From: Adlercreutzia faecimuris
Lineage (GTDB): Bacteria; Actinomycetota; Coriobacteriia; Coriobacteriales; Eggerthellaceae
Reading direction: 5' to 3'
Length of the DNA stretch: 64,000 bases
NCBI RefSeq assembly: GCF_022669055.1
Contig: NZ_JAJMLW010000001.1
Location: 1 to 64,000 of the forward strand
Below the pieces are notes generated by a model, which saw nothing but the letters and a program-made list of their open reading frames with translations, was not told where the DNA came from and made no database searches. A program made the translations under genes and the position numbers. Below are positions 32,839 to 41,423 of this stretch, one piece after another; the stretch's first letter is position 1; every line of letters starts with the position of its first letter.

Positions 32839-34560
32839 TCACTCCTCGGAGGTAGCGGGACGGGCGGAATCGGCGGCGGCCGGGGCGGCAGCTGCGCCAG
32901 CAGACGCGGGAGGCGCGGCGGGTGCGGCAGCCGGGCAGGCGGCCGAGCCGGCGGGCGCGGCGGGCCCGGCGGCGCGGCGGGCAGCGCGCACGAGGCCGTA
33001 CTCGATGGAATCGACGAGCGCGTTCCACGACGCCTCGATCACGTTCTCGGACACGCCCACCGTGCCCCAGGTGCCAAAGGCGTCGGCGGAGGTGATGGTC
33101 ACGCGGGTGATGGCGTCGGTGCCCTGGCTCTCGTCGAGCAGGCGCACCTTGTAGTCGACCAGATCCATGGCCGCCACCTGGGGGTACGACTCGATGATGG
33201 TGGGGCGCAGCGCGTTGTCGAGCGCGCCGACGGGGCCGGCGCCCTCGCCGGTGGACACGAAGCGCCGCTCGCCCACGTGGATCTTCACGGTGGCCTCGGA
33301 CATGGCGTCCTTGGCCAGCGCGCCGGTGTCCTCATGGTCGTCCACGATGACCCGGAAGCTCTCGAGCGTGAAGGCGGGGCGGTAGTCGCCCAGATGCCGC
33401 ATGAGCAGCAGCGCGAGCGAGCCGTCGGCCACCTCGTAGGAGTAGCCGGCCGCCTCGCGGCGCTTGATGTCGTCGAGCACGGCCTGCACGTCCACCGCGG
33501 CGCCCTCTAGGTCGAACCCGAGCGAGGCCGCCTTCTGCACGAGCGACGCCTTCCCCGCCAGCTCGCTCACGAGCATGCGGGCGCGGTTGCCCACCGCCTC
33601 GGGCCGCGCGTGCTCGTAGGCCTCGGGGAAGCGCGCGATGGCACTGGCGTGCAGCCCGCCCTTGTGGGCGAAGGCCGACGCCCCGGTGTAGGGGTGATGC
33701 GCCGGCAGCGACACGTTGCAGAGCTCGGCCACGTACTGGGCGACGCCCGTCAGGTCGCGCAGGCGCTCGGGCCCCACGCAGCGGGCGCCCATCTTCAGCT
33801 CCAGATCGGCGATGGCAGTGAGCAGATCGGTGTTGCCCACGCGCTCGCCGATGCCGTTGACGGTGCCCTGTACCTGAGTGACGCCGGCGCGCACGGCCGC
33901 CAGGGTGTTGGCCACCGCGCAGCCGGAGTCGTTATGGCAGTGGATGCCGAGCGCCTGGCCCGGCAGGGCGGCCGCGACGGCGCGCACGGCCTCCTCCACC
34001 TCGAAGGGCAGCGCGCCGCCGTTGGTCTCGCACAGGTCGAGCGAGTCGGCGCCGGCCTCCGAGGCGGCACGCAGGCACGCCAGGGCGTAGGCGGAGTTGG
34101 CCTTGTAGCCGTCGAAGAAGTGCTCGGCGTCGAAGACGACGTGGCGGCCGGCGGCCTTCAGGTAGGCCACCGAGTCGGCGATCATGCGCAGGTTCTCGTC
34201 AAGCGAGGTCTGCAGCGCGCGCGTGACCTGGGCATCCCACGTCTTCCCCACGATGGTCACCACGGGAGCGCCGCAGGCCAGCAGGTCGGCCAGCCCCGCG
34301 TCGTCAGCCGCGGCGACGCCCTTCTTGCAGGTCGATCCGAAGGCGGCTATCCGCGCGTGGGCCAGGGGCATCGCGCTCACCTGGCGGAAGAACGCGATGT
34401 CCTTGGGGTTGGACGCGGGGAAGCCGCCCTCGATGAAGTCGATGCCGAAGGCGTCGAGCCGCTCGACGATGCGCAGCTTGTCCTCGAGCGAGAGCGCGAT
34501 GCCCTCGCACTGCTCGCCGTCGCGCAGCGTGCTGTCGTAGGTGTAGATGCGCAATCCCAT
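32839..34560 (-). CDS. cimA: (R)-citramalate synthase
   Basis: Condenses pyruvate and acetyl-CoA to citramalate, the entry to the threonine-independent isoleucine route. From ATG 34560 (MGLRIYTYDSTLRDGEQ) it has 573 residues. The DRE-TIM signature is STLRDGEQ near 10-17, with metal ligands in HCHNDSG and a GIGERVGN motif. The LeuA-type dimerisation/regulatory domain follows (DYKVRLLDESQGTDAITRV). A 45-residue Ala/Pro-rich tail after about 525 is an unusual extension. The family can be hard to separate from 2-isopropylmalate synthase, but the STLRDGEQCEGI start and the ilvE neighbour support cimA. Confidence 0.9.
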   Translation of the reverse strand: MGLRIYTYDSTLRDGEQCEGIALSLEDKLRIVERLDAFGIDFIEGGFPASNPKDIAFFRQVSAMPLAHARIAAFGSTCKKGVAAADDAGLADLLACGAPVVTIVGKTWDAQVTRALQTSLDENLRMIADSVAYLKAAGRHVVFDAEHFFDGYKANSAYALACLRAASEAGADSLDLCETNGGALPFEVEEAVRAVAAALPGQALGIHCHNDSGCAVANTLAAVRAGVTQVQGTVNGIGERVGNTDLLTAIADLELKMGARCVGPERLRDLTGVAQYVAELCNVSLPAHHPYTGASAFAHKGGLHASAIARFPEAYEHARPEAVGNRARMLVSELAGKASLVQKAASLGFDLEGAAVDVQAVLDDIKRREAAGYSYEVADGSLALLLMRHLGDYRPAFTLESFRVIVDDHEDTGALAKDAMSEATVKIHVGERRFVSTGEGAGPVGALDNALRPTIIESYPQVAAMDLVDYKVRLLDESQGTDAITRVTITSADAFGTWGTVGVSENVIEASWNALVDSIEYGLVRAARRAAGPAAPAGSAACPAAAPAAPPASAGAAAAPAAADSARPATSEE

Positions 34561-34608
34561 GCATTCCTTCCTGCATCTTCTGCCTTGTTCGCCCAAGGAA
34601 GTCAGCGA

Positions 34609-34708
34609 GAGCCCGTACGGTGCCTGGGATAGCCCCGGCGCGCGGCTGAGCGTACTCCGTACGCGAGGGAAAGCGCGCAAGGGGCTAGGCCAGGTGCCGT
34701 ACGGGCTC
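34609..34708. promoter_or_regulatory. long structured inverted repeat between ilvE and cimA
   Basis: 28-nt arms (34609-34636 and 34681-34708) match at about 24 positions, starting GAGCCCGTACGG on one side and ending CCGTACGGGCTC on the other. Inside lies a second stem, GCGTAC-TCC-GTACGC, and paired GCGCGC blocks. On the minus strand this is transcribed in the ilvE-cimA intercistronic region. It may be an attenuator, RNA-processing signal or an inserted repeat element. Confidence 0.55.
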
Positions 34709-34724
34709 GGAGCGTCGAGTCGTC

Positions 34725-34748
34725 CGTCGTTGCGTCAGCAACGGCGGA
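34725..34748 (-). terminator. hairpin after the ilvE stop
   Basis: Arms CCGTCGTTGC and GCAACGGCGG with one mismatch and a GTCA loop, immediately after the ilvE stop codon on the minus strand. A terminator or the outer part of the structured intercistronic region. Confidence 0.45.
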
Positions 34749-34753
34749 ACAGG

Positions 34754-35677
34754 CTAGATCTCGGTCAGCCAGTCGGCGTATTCCTCGACCCGGCCGTAGG
34801 CCACGTCGAAGAAGCGGTCCTGCAGGGCGCGGGTGACCGGGCCGGGCTTGCCCACCTCGCGGCCGTCGACCGCCCCGATGGGGGTGAGCTCGGCGGCGGA
34901 TCCGGTCATGAACACCTCGTCGGCGATGTAGAGGTCGGAACGCGTCAGGCTCTCCTCGATGGCCGGGATCTCCAGGTCCTCGGCCAGGCAGAGCACCGTG
35001 TCGCGGGTGATGCCCTCGAGCAGGCCGTCGGACAGCGGCGGCGTGGACAGCACGCCGTCACGCACGATGAACAGGTTCTCGCCGGTACCCTCGCACACCA
35101 GGCCGGCCTCGTTGAGCATGATGGCCTCAGCATAGCCGTGCTGCTTGGCCTCCAGCTTGGCCAGGATGGAGTTCATGTAGGACGCGGTGGCCTTCACCGC
35201 CGGCGGGATGGCGTTGTTGGAGCGCTGGCGCCAGGACGACACGCCCACGGACACGCCGTTGGCGAGCGCCTCGGGGCCCAGGTAGGCGTCCCACGGCCAC
35301 ACGGCGATGACCACGTCGGTCGGCGCGCCGGTGGGATCGACGCCCATGACGCCGTAGCCGCGGTACACGAGCGGGCGGATGTAGCAGGCCGGCAGATTGT
35401 TCGCGCGGATGACCTCCACCGTGGCGTCGCACAGCTCGTCCACGGAGTAGGGCAGGTCGATCATCGCGATCTTGCAGCTGCGGTGCAGGCGCTCCATGTG
35501 GTCGCGCAGGCGGAAGACGAAGCTCTTGTCGGACGCGGGATCCTTGTAGCAGCGGATGCCCTCGAACACGCCGGAGCCGTAGTGCAGCGAATGGGACAGC
35601 ACGTGCGTCGTGGCCTCGGCCCACGGCACCAGCTCCCCGTTCTTCCAAATGTAGTCCACTTCAGTGATGTCAGCCAT
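34754..35677 (-). CDS. ilvE: branched-chain amino acid aminotransferase
   Basis: PLP-dependent class IV aminotransferase for Leu, Ile and Val. 307 residues, normal for IlvE. The PLP lysine is in PPAVKATASYMN (about 163); EGTGENLFIV, the beta-strand substrate motif VFEGIRCY near 37-44, and the phosphate-binding TGSAAELTPI near 260 are all present. It is upstream of cimA on the same strand, which groups branched-chain amino-acid genes. A possible -10 TAAAAT lies about 40 bp upstream. Confidence 0.95.
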   Translation of the reverse strand: MADITEVDYIWKNGELVPWAEATTHVLSHSLHYGSGVFEGIRCYKDPASDKSFVFRLRDHMERLHRSCKIAMIDLPYSVDELCDATVEVIRANNLPACYIRPLVYRGYGVMGVDPTGAPTDVVIAVWPWDAYLGPEALANGVSVGVSSWRQRSNNAIPPAVKATASYMNSILAKLEAKQHGYAEAIMLNEAGLVCEGTGENLFIVRDGVLSTPPLSDGLLEGITRDTVLCLAEDLEIPAIEESLTRSDLYIADEVFMTGSAAELTPIGAVDGREVGKPGPVTRALQDRFFDVAYGRVEEYADWLTEI

Positions 35678-35872
35678 CTTCTGCTTCCTTCCTCGGACCC
35701 TCTTCCAGATGACACCGCATTTTACTCCAACCGGCTAAAGTCCGCAGGGCTTTCCGCCGAAAGGAGGGCATTTCCGCGCGCCGCGCGTGCCGCCGCGAGC
35801 CCCCTCCCCCGCAACGCCGGCCTCCCGCGCTGACATCCGGCCGCAAGCGCATCGCCGCGCCAGGATATGAAA

Positions 35873-35910
35873 GGGCCCCGCCTGTTCGCCGAGTGAACTA
35901 AGCGGGGCCC
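35873..35910 (-). terminator. terminator hairpin of the NlpC/P60 gene
   Basis: Arms GGGCCCCGC (35873-35881) and GCGGGGCCC (35902-35910) with an inner GTTC/GAAC pairing; the hairpin is 43 bp after the gene's stop on the minus strand and is followed by TTTC. Confidence 0.65.
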
Positions 35911-35953
35911 GATGCCGCGTCCGCGGGGGAGGAGCGGCCAGGATGATCAGCGG

Positions 35954-38056
35954 CTAGGAGAGGAACTGCGCCAGGCGCTGCAGGGGCTGCGACATGAGCT
36001 TCGCGGAGCCCTTGTCCTTGCCCAGCGAGAACAGCTCGCCGGCCGGGGTCAGCGGATCCTCCACCAGGTCGGTGACGAGCTGGTCGGTCACCGGGCGCGT
36101 CTCGATAACGCGCTTGGCGAAGGTGGGCATCTGGTCTTCCATGGCGGTGACCTTCACCACGTCGCCGGTATGCGGCGCCTGGATGTAGTAGCCGTCGCCC
36201 AGGTACATGGCCACATGCCCCACGCCGTCGGAGGCGCGGTCGAAGAACAGCAGGTCGCCCATGTGCAGATCCTCGAAGTCGACGTCCTCGCCCACCAGGC
36301 ACTGGAAGTAGGTGGTGCGGGGGATCTCGACGCCCAGGACCTCACGGTAGCAGTACTGCACCAGGCCCGAGCAGTCGAAGCCGTCCGGCGTCACGCCGCC
36401 CCACAGATACGGGGTGCCCAGGTGCGAGGTGGCCTCAGCCACGAGGTCGGCGAGGGTGCGCTGCTCCATGACTACCTCGCCGGTGATCGGGTCGAGCACC
36501 TCCTTACCGGTCTCCTCGTCGATGACGGGGAACTCGAAGGTCGAGACGGTCTCGTAGTCGAGCGGCTCGTCGAAGCGGGTCAGGTCGTAGGTGGCGATGA
36601 TGTCCTGGAGCTTCTCGGAGTACTGGGTGTCGGTGGCGTAGCGGCCCTCGAGATAGTCCGTCGCGTCTACGAAGGTAGGCGCGTTGGACTTCCACACCGG
36701 CGCGTAGAACCCGTTGAGACCCTCGCACATGAGGTCGGCGTAGTCGTTGAGGGAGTCCTTCACCGTGTCGTACTTGCGGAAGTCGGACAGGATGAAGTAG
36801 ATGAGGCCGGTGCCGTCGTCCTCGGCGGTGCGCATGAGGACGCTCTCACCGTTGTAGGTGCCCTTGATGCCGAAGAGGTTGTTGTTCGGCGCCTTGGCCA
36901 GCAGCGAGTTGCCGGAGGCGGACTCGAGGATGGCCTGGGCGATCATGACCGACGCGTACAGGTCGCGCTCCTGGCCGATCTCACGCGCCTGCTCGCCGAT
37001 GACGGCGATGAACTTCTCGGTGGTGAGGTCGTGGCTGTAGTGCTTCGGCGTGTAGGCCGTGTTGCCGTTGTAGGACCAGGACGGGTAGGACGGGTTCTGG
37101 GCCGCCGGCGGGTCGGCCGGGGTCACGGGCGCCGGAGGCGTCGGGATGGTGGGAGCCACAGGCTCGGCCGGGGCGGCGGGCTCGTCGGCGGGCGCCTCAG
37201 GCTCGGCCGGCGTGCTCGGGTCGGCCGCGTCGGGATCCTTCGGATCGGCGGGATCGGCCGGCTTGGCGTCATCCGCGGGATCCTTGGGGTCGGTCGCGTC
37301 GGGGTCGGCCGGCTTGGACGGATCAGTGGGCTCGGCGGGCTTGGACGGATCGGCGGGGTCGACCGGATCCTTCGGATCCTCGGCGTCGCCGGGGTCGGTG
37401 GGATCGGTCGGATCCTCGCCCTCGCCGGGCTCGGAGGGATCGACGGGCTCGGCCGGATCGGTTGGGTCGACGGGATCGACGGGGTCGGTCGGATCGGCGG
37501 GGTCGACCGGATCCTCGCCCTCACCGGGCTCGGTGGGATCGACGGCATCCGGATCCTTGGAGTCGGGGCCCACGATGGGCGCCGGGTTGTCGGGGTCAGG
37601 ATCGACCGTCTCGCCCTTGGCAGCGGCCTCCTCCTGCGCCTTCTTGTCGGCCTCGGCCTTGGCGGCGGCCTCCTCGGCGGCCTTCTTCTTGGCAGCCTCC
37701 TCCTGGGCCTTCTTCTCGGCCGCGGCGGCCTGGGCCTTCGCCTTGGCGCTGGCGATGTTGTCGGCCGTAGCGGGATCGATGCTGCGCAGCGCGCCCAGGT
37801 CGATGGTGTTGAGCTCCTCCAGGCTGAGGGATCCGCCGTTGAGGTACTTCACCACGGCGGAAGCGCCGGCGATGCGGGCGTTCTGCACCTTCTCGATGAC
37901 GGCGGCGGCGCCCTCCTTGCCGCCGAAGGCCTCGCCGTCGGCCAGGGTGAGCCCCGCGATGGGAGTGACCGCGAGCGCGGTGGCGACCACGACCGCGGTG
38001 GCGCCCTTCATGCGATTCCGGCGCGCCTTCTTGTCCTTGCCACTGTTCTTACGCAT
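35954..38056 (-). CDS. exported cell-wall hydrolase: glucosaminidase plus NlpC/P60 domains
   Basis: Peptidoglycan hydrolase of 700 residues. A basic N-terminus and hydrophobic segment (about 18-40) act as signal or anchor. A Lys/Ala/Glu coiled region (about 95-145) precedes a 160-residue Pro-Asp repeat spacer (units such as DPTDPVDP). A glucosaminidase-type domain follows at about 345-490 (MIAQAILESASGNSLLA, NNLFGIKGTYNG), then NlpC/P60 at about 560-680 with catalytic Cys in DGFDCSGLVQYCY and His in GVGHVAMYLG and QAPHTGDV. It would cut both glycan and peptide bonds during wall remodelling. The Shine-Dalgarno is inside a hairpin. Confidence 0.9.
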   Translation of the reverse strand: MRKNSGKDKKARRNRMKGATAVVVATALAVTPIAGLTLADGEAFGGKEGAAAVIEKVQNARIAGASAVVKYLNGGSLSLEELNTIDLGALRSIDPATADNIASAKAKAQAAAAEKKAQEEAAKKKAAEEAAAKAEADKKAQEEAAAKGETVDPDPDNPAPIVGPDSKDPDAVDPTEPGEGEDPVDPADPTDPVDPVDPTDPAEPVDPSEPGEGEDPTDPTDPGDAEDPKDPVDPADPSKPAEPTDPSKPADPDATDPKDPADDAKPADPADPKDPDAADPSTPAEPEAPADEPAAPAEPVAPTIPTPPAPVTPADPPAAQNPSYPSWSYNGNTAYTPKHYSHDLTTEKFIAVIGEQAREIGQERDLYASVMIAQAILESASGNSLLAKAPNNNLFGIKGTYNGESVLMRTAEDDGTGLIYFILSDFRKYDTVKDSLNDYADLMCEGLNGFYAPVWKSNAPTFVDATDYLEGRYATDTQYSEKLQDIIATYDLTRFDEPLDYETVSTFEFPVIDEETGKEVLDPITGEVVMEQRTLADLVAEATSHLGTPYLWGGVTPDGFDCSGLVQYCYREVLGVEIPRTTYFQCLVGEDVDFEDLHMGDLLFFDRASDGVGHVAMYLGDGYYIQAPHTGDVVKVTAMEDQMPTFAKRVIETRPVTDQLVTDLVEDPLTPAGELFSLGKDKGSAKLMSQPLQRLAQFLS

Positions 38057-38061
38057 GAGAA

Positions 38062-38092
38062 CCTGCTTTCAGAGTAATGCGCTGCAAGCAGG
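38062..38092 (-). promoter_or_regulatory. hairpin sequestering the Shine-Dalgarno of the NlpC/P60 gene
   Basis: CCTGCTT and AAGCAGG form a 7-bp stem with a 17-nt loop; AGCAGG is the only Shine-Dalgarno-like sequence before ATG 38056, 5 nt away. Translation may be controlled by opening this stem. Confidence 0.4.
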
Positions 38093-38202
38093 AAAGCGGT
38101 AGACCTTGCCTGTGGTACCGTGCGCCAGCGTGCATGCGCGTCTTCTGTTTTCAACGCCCATCGCCCCCGCAACGGCGTCGATCCTCTTCTCAGATGCCTG
38201 TG

Positions 38203-38231
38203 AATTTAGCACAGTCGCAAGGCGATCTCAA
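38203..38231 (-). promoter_or_regulatory. sigma70-type promoter of the NlpC/P60 gene
   Basis: On the minus strand: TTGAGA (38231-38226), exactly 17 bp, then TAAATT (38208-38203), in an AT-rich island. It implies a 5' leader of about 140 nt before ATG 38056. Confidence 0.6.
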
Positions 38232-38344
38232 GGCAAAGGTGTCATTTTCGTAACAGTTATGCACCGCTTTCAGGGAAAAATCAAAGTACGTTGCTCAGCA
38301 TAAATCCGGCCCGGCGCCAGCCTCGGCACCGGGGCCCGCCGTTC

Positions 38345-40615
38345 CTAAGCGGTAACCACTCCCTTGCCGTCCGGACGATCGCCGCCCCGCTCAGCGCGGG
38401 GATCGCGACTGCCCCCGGCACCCGGGTCCGCGCCATCGGAGGAGCCGTCGCCCGGGGCGTTCCACGAGCCCGCGCCCCTGCCTCCCCGGCCGCTGCCCCC
38501 GGCGCTGGGGCCGAAGCCGGCGGCGTTGGACGAGCCGTCGGTGGCGACCGTGGCCTCGACGGCCGTGCCGCCGCTCACCGCGTCGCCCGTCACGGTGCCG
38601 CCGACCACCACGCGGCACGAGGCGCCGTCGGCCAGGCCGGACGCGGACACCACGACCGACTGGAAGGCGGCCTCGGGGGTGAACGAGGCGAGCACCCGCC
38701 CCGCGTCGTCGGTGAGCGCCACGACGTCGCCCGCGCTGCCGCTGACCGCCACCAGGGCGGAGGGCTGGGTGCCGCCCGTGAAGCCGACGGCCATGCCCAG
38801 CGAGCCGGCCGCGAGGACGGTGCCGCCGTTGATGGTGGCGCCCAGCTCGTAGTCGAGGGCGCCATCGGCACCGCTCGTGGGCCCCGTGACCAGGATGGTG
38901 CCGCCGTTGACCTCGATCGAGCCGTTGCTGTCGATGCCGTCGCCGCCGGCGACGATGACGAGGGAGCCGCCGTTCACCTGGATGAGGCAGTCCTCGCTGG
39001 CGGCGGCCATCCCCCCGGGGCCGCCCATGGCGCCGCCCCGGCCGCCGCCGAAGCCGCGGTCGCTCGCGTCGTCGGCCGGGAAGCTGCCCTCGGGAGCCTG
39101 CGCGCCGTCGGGCAGCGCCGGGGGCTCGGCGCCGTCGACGGAACGCTCGCCGCCCCGGCCCGCGCCGGGGTCGGGCGCCTGGCCGTCCGTACCCGCGCCG
39201 TCCGGCAGCGCCGGGGGCTCGCCAGTCGGAGCCTGCGCGCCGTCGGGTAGCGCCGGGGGCTCGCCAGTCGGAGCCTGCGCACCGTCGGACAGCGCCGGGG
39301 GCTCGCCAGTCGGGGCCTGCGCGCCGTCGGGCAGCGCCGGGGGCTCGGCGCCGTCCGGGGCGGCGTCCGCGGGCGCCCCCTCCCCCGCCGTCGCCTCCGC
39401 GTCGGACGCCTCCTCGTGGGTCGAGGCGTTCACCGCGTCGTCGGACGCCACGATGCGCGTGGAGCCGCCGTTGACGTAGATCTTCTCGGACTCGTAGCCC
39501 TCGTAGCAGGCGGTCACGTCCACCTCGCCGTCGTCGATGGCCAGCTCGTATTCCGTGTGGAAGGCGTCGTCGCCGGCCGACACCGTCAGGGCACCTCCGG
39601 CGATGCGGCCGAGCACCTCGGAGTGGAAGGCGTCATCCGCCGCGTCGACCGTCACGGTTCCGCCCGTCACGCGGAACAGCGTGTGGGCGTCCACCCCGTC
39701 GTCGCCGGCCGTGAGGTCGAGCGTGCCGCCGTCGATGGTGACGAAGCCGCGCGCCGCATCCTCGTCGTTGTTGGACTTCACCGCGTCGCCGCCGGCGTCC
39801 ACCGTGAGGGCGCCGTCAGCCACCTTCACGCAGTCGCGGCCGCGCAGGCCGTCCTCCGCCGCGGTCACCGCGTAGGTACCCCCGGTGATGACGAGGTCGT
39901 CCTTGGACACGATGCCGTGGCGGTAGGACGCCTGCACCGTGAGCGCGCCCGTGCCGTTGAAGATGAGGTCGTCCTTGCTGAAGACGACGCCGTTGGGCTC
40001 GTCCTCGCCCTCCTCCAGCGCGTAGGCCGCGCCGTCGGACAGGGTGTTGGCGCTGCCCTCGGCCAAGGTGACGAACACCTTGTCGGCGGACTTCACATAG
40101 AGGGCCGGGCCCGACTCGTTGCGCACGGCGACGCCGTCCAGCACCAGCTGCACCTTGTCGGCGTCCTTGTCCGCGTCGACGACCACCTGGCCCTGGGCGA
40201 GGGCGCCCGTCACCACGTAGGTTCCCGCGGCGTCGATGGTGAGCGTGCCGGTGGCGGGGTCGAAGGCGGCGCCGTCGCCCTCCACCGTGCCGGCGGCGAG
40301 GTCCACCTTGACGGCGGCCGCGTCGTCGTAGGACGGGTCGGCGTCGCGCTTGCTGTACGCGAAGTCCATGGCCTCCACGTCGGCGAGGGCCGCGAGGTCG
40401 GCGGACGAGGCGGACGCGGTGGCCGCCCCGCCGTCCGTCGCCGCATCCGCGTCGGCGGCGCCGGGCTGCTGCCCGCCCGCGCAGCCGGCCAGGCCCAGCG
40501 CGAGCGCGCCGGTCAGGGCGACGCCGAGCGCGCGGCGGCCGAGGGGCGTCCGGGCATCGGGGCGCGGGGGCGCGCCCGCCGCCGGACGCGGGGTGATGAG
40601 GGGGTCTCTTCTCAC
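38345..40615 (-). CDS. DUF4353-type carbohydrate-binding-like lipoprotein
   Basis: An exported 756-residue protein. An Arg-containing leader (LGRRALGVALTG) ends in the lipobox LAGC, so C45 is the probable lipidated residue. The body is a right-handed repeat of Asp/Gly-rich beta turns (GDDGVDAHTLFRVTGG, GDDAFHTEYELAIDDG, AVKSNNDEDAARG), typical of the DUF4353 carbohydrate-binding family. A Pro-rich insert at about 420-500 has 14-residue tandem repeats (PPALPDGAQAPTGE). The C-terminus is Gly/Ser/Asp-rich. DUF4353 proteins commonly sit beside DUF4956 and VTC genes, as here. It lies 112 bp downstream of the DUF4956 gene in the same direction. Confidence 0.82.
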   Translation of the reverse strand: MRRDPLITPRPAAGAPPRPDARTPLGRRALGVALTGALALGLAGCAGGQQPGAADADAATDGGAATASASSADLAALADVEAMDFAYSKRDADPSYDDAAAVKVDLAAGTVEGDGAAFDPATGTLTIDAAGTYVVTGALAQGQVVVDADKDADKVQLVLDGVAVRNESGPALYVKSADKVFVTLAEGSANTLSDGAAYALEEGEDEPNGVVFSKDDLIFNGTGALTVQASYRHGIVSKDDLVITGGTYAVTAAEDGLRGRDCVKVADGALTVDAGGDAVKSNNDEDAARGFVTIDGGTLDLTAGDDGVDAHTLFRVTGGTVTVDAADDAFHSEVLGRIAGGALTVSAGDDAFHTEYELAIDDGEVDVTACYEGYESEKIYVNGGSTRIVASDDAVNASTHEEASDAEATAGEGAPADAAPDGAEPPALPDGAQAPTGEPPALSDGAQAPTGEPPALPDGAQAPTGEPPALPDGAGTDGQAPDPGAGRGGERSVDGAEPPALPDGAQAPEGSFPADDASDRGFGGGRGGAMGGPGGMAAASEDCLIQVNGGSLVIVAGGDGIDSNGSIEVNGGTILVTGPTSGADGALDYELGATINGGTVLAAGSLGMAVGFTGGTQPSALVAVSGSAGDVVALTDDAGRVLASFTPEAAFQSVVVSASGLADGASCRVVVGGTVTGDAVSGGTAVEATVATDGSSNAAGFGPSAGGSGRGGRGAGSWNAPGDGSSDGADPGAGGSRDPRAERGGDRPDGKGVVTA
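39196..39352. repeat. 42-bp tandem repeats inside the DUF4353 gene
   Basis: Four near-identical 42-bp units (built on CGCCGGGGGCTCGCCAGTCG) encode the 14-residue PPALPDGAQAPTGE repeat. A related, diverged copy lies near 39090-39130. Copy number is likely to vary between strains. Confidence 0.75.
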
Positions 40616-40727
40616 GGGTTCTCCTTCTGGGGATCATGCGCGTTTATTCGCGCAGACTCTTACTTATATATATGTGGATGCATTTTCTTTCTGGACCACA
40701 AGATGCTGTGGCCGCCGCGCGGCGCGA

Positions 40728-41423
40728 CTAGAGCGACTCGCGCGCCTGGGGCGTGCGGCCGAGCGAGATCTTGAGGTTGCCGTTGAGGCAGCGCAGATCG
40801 TCGATGAGCGCCTTCTCGAGCCCCGGCTCGCGCATCCGCAGCTGGTACTGGAGCTGGAAGAGGCTGCCCATGTTGGTGGTCTGCACCTCCACGAGCTCGC
40901 ATTCCGCCGCGTAGCGGCCGAGCACCTCGTCGAACACGCCGTCGTATTCCAGGTCTTCGGGGATAGTGACCTTGAGGGTCTTGCCCGGCTCGCGCGGGCG
41001 TCCGAAGGGCGTGAGTACGAACAGGAGGTTCACCACCGCCACGATGACCGTGAAGACGACCGCCAGCCCCAGGTAGCCCATGCCCGTGGCCAGGCCGACG
41101 GCCATGGCCAGAAACACGCTGCCGATGTCCTTCGCGCTGCCGGGGATGGAGCGGAACCGCACGAGGTTGAACACGCCCATGACCGCGATGCCCGCGCCCA
41201 GGTTGCCGTTGACCAGCGTGATGACCATCTGGACGATGAGCGGCAGCAAGGCCAGCGTGACGACGAAGTTCTTCGAGTAGCTGTGGCGGAACATGTAGAC
41301 GCCCGCGCAGGCCATGCCCAGCACGATGGACGCCAGGCAGCAGACGAGGAACTCGCCGGCGGAGACGGCCGACACGAGCGAGTCGGCCGTGCCGAAGATA
41401 GAGGTGAACGCCGCATCAAGCAC
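40728..41423 (-). CDS. DUF4956 membrane protein
   Basis: A 231-residue membrane protein with four to five hydrophobic segments between residues 15 and 135 (LVSAVSAGEFLVCCLASIVLG, FVVTLALLPLIVQMVI, AVGLATGMGYLGLAVVFTVI) and a GVFNLVRFRSIPGSAKDIGSVF motif typical of DUF4956. The C-terminal 90 residues are cytoplasmic. The family is consistently encoded with VTC-domain and DUF4353/CotH-like genes; its role is unknown. Its start overlaps the VTC gene stop by 8 bp. Confidence 0.88.
   Translation of the reverse strand: MLDAAFTSIFGTADSLVSAVSAGEFLVCCLASIVLGMACAGVYMFRHSYSKNFVVTLALLPLIVQMVITLVNGNLGAGIAVMGVFNLVRFRSIPGSAKDIGSVFLAMAVGLATGMGYLGLAVVFTVIVAVVNLLFVLTPFGRPREPGKTLKVTIPEDLEYDGVFDEVLGRYAAECELVEVQTTNMGSLFQLQYQLRMREPGLEKALIDDLRCLNGNLKISLGRTPQARESL

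Noticed and set aside
38057-38344. c-di-AMP (ydaO-type) riboswitch upstream of the NlpC/P60 gene
   Set aside because: The promoter and a long leader are present, but I could not match the conserved ydaO core sequences, so only the Shine-Dalgarno hairpin was annotated.
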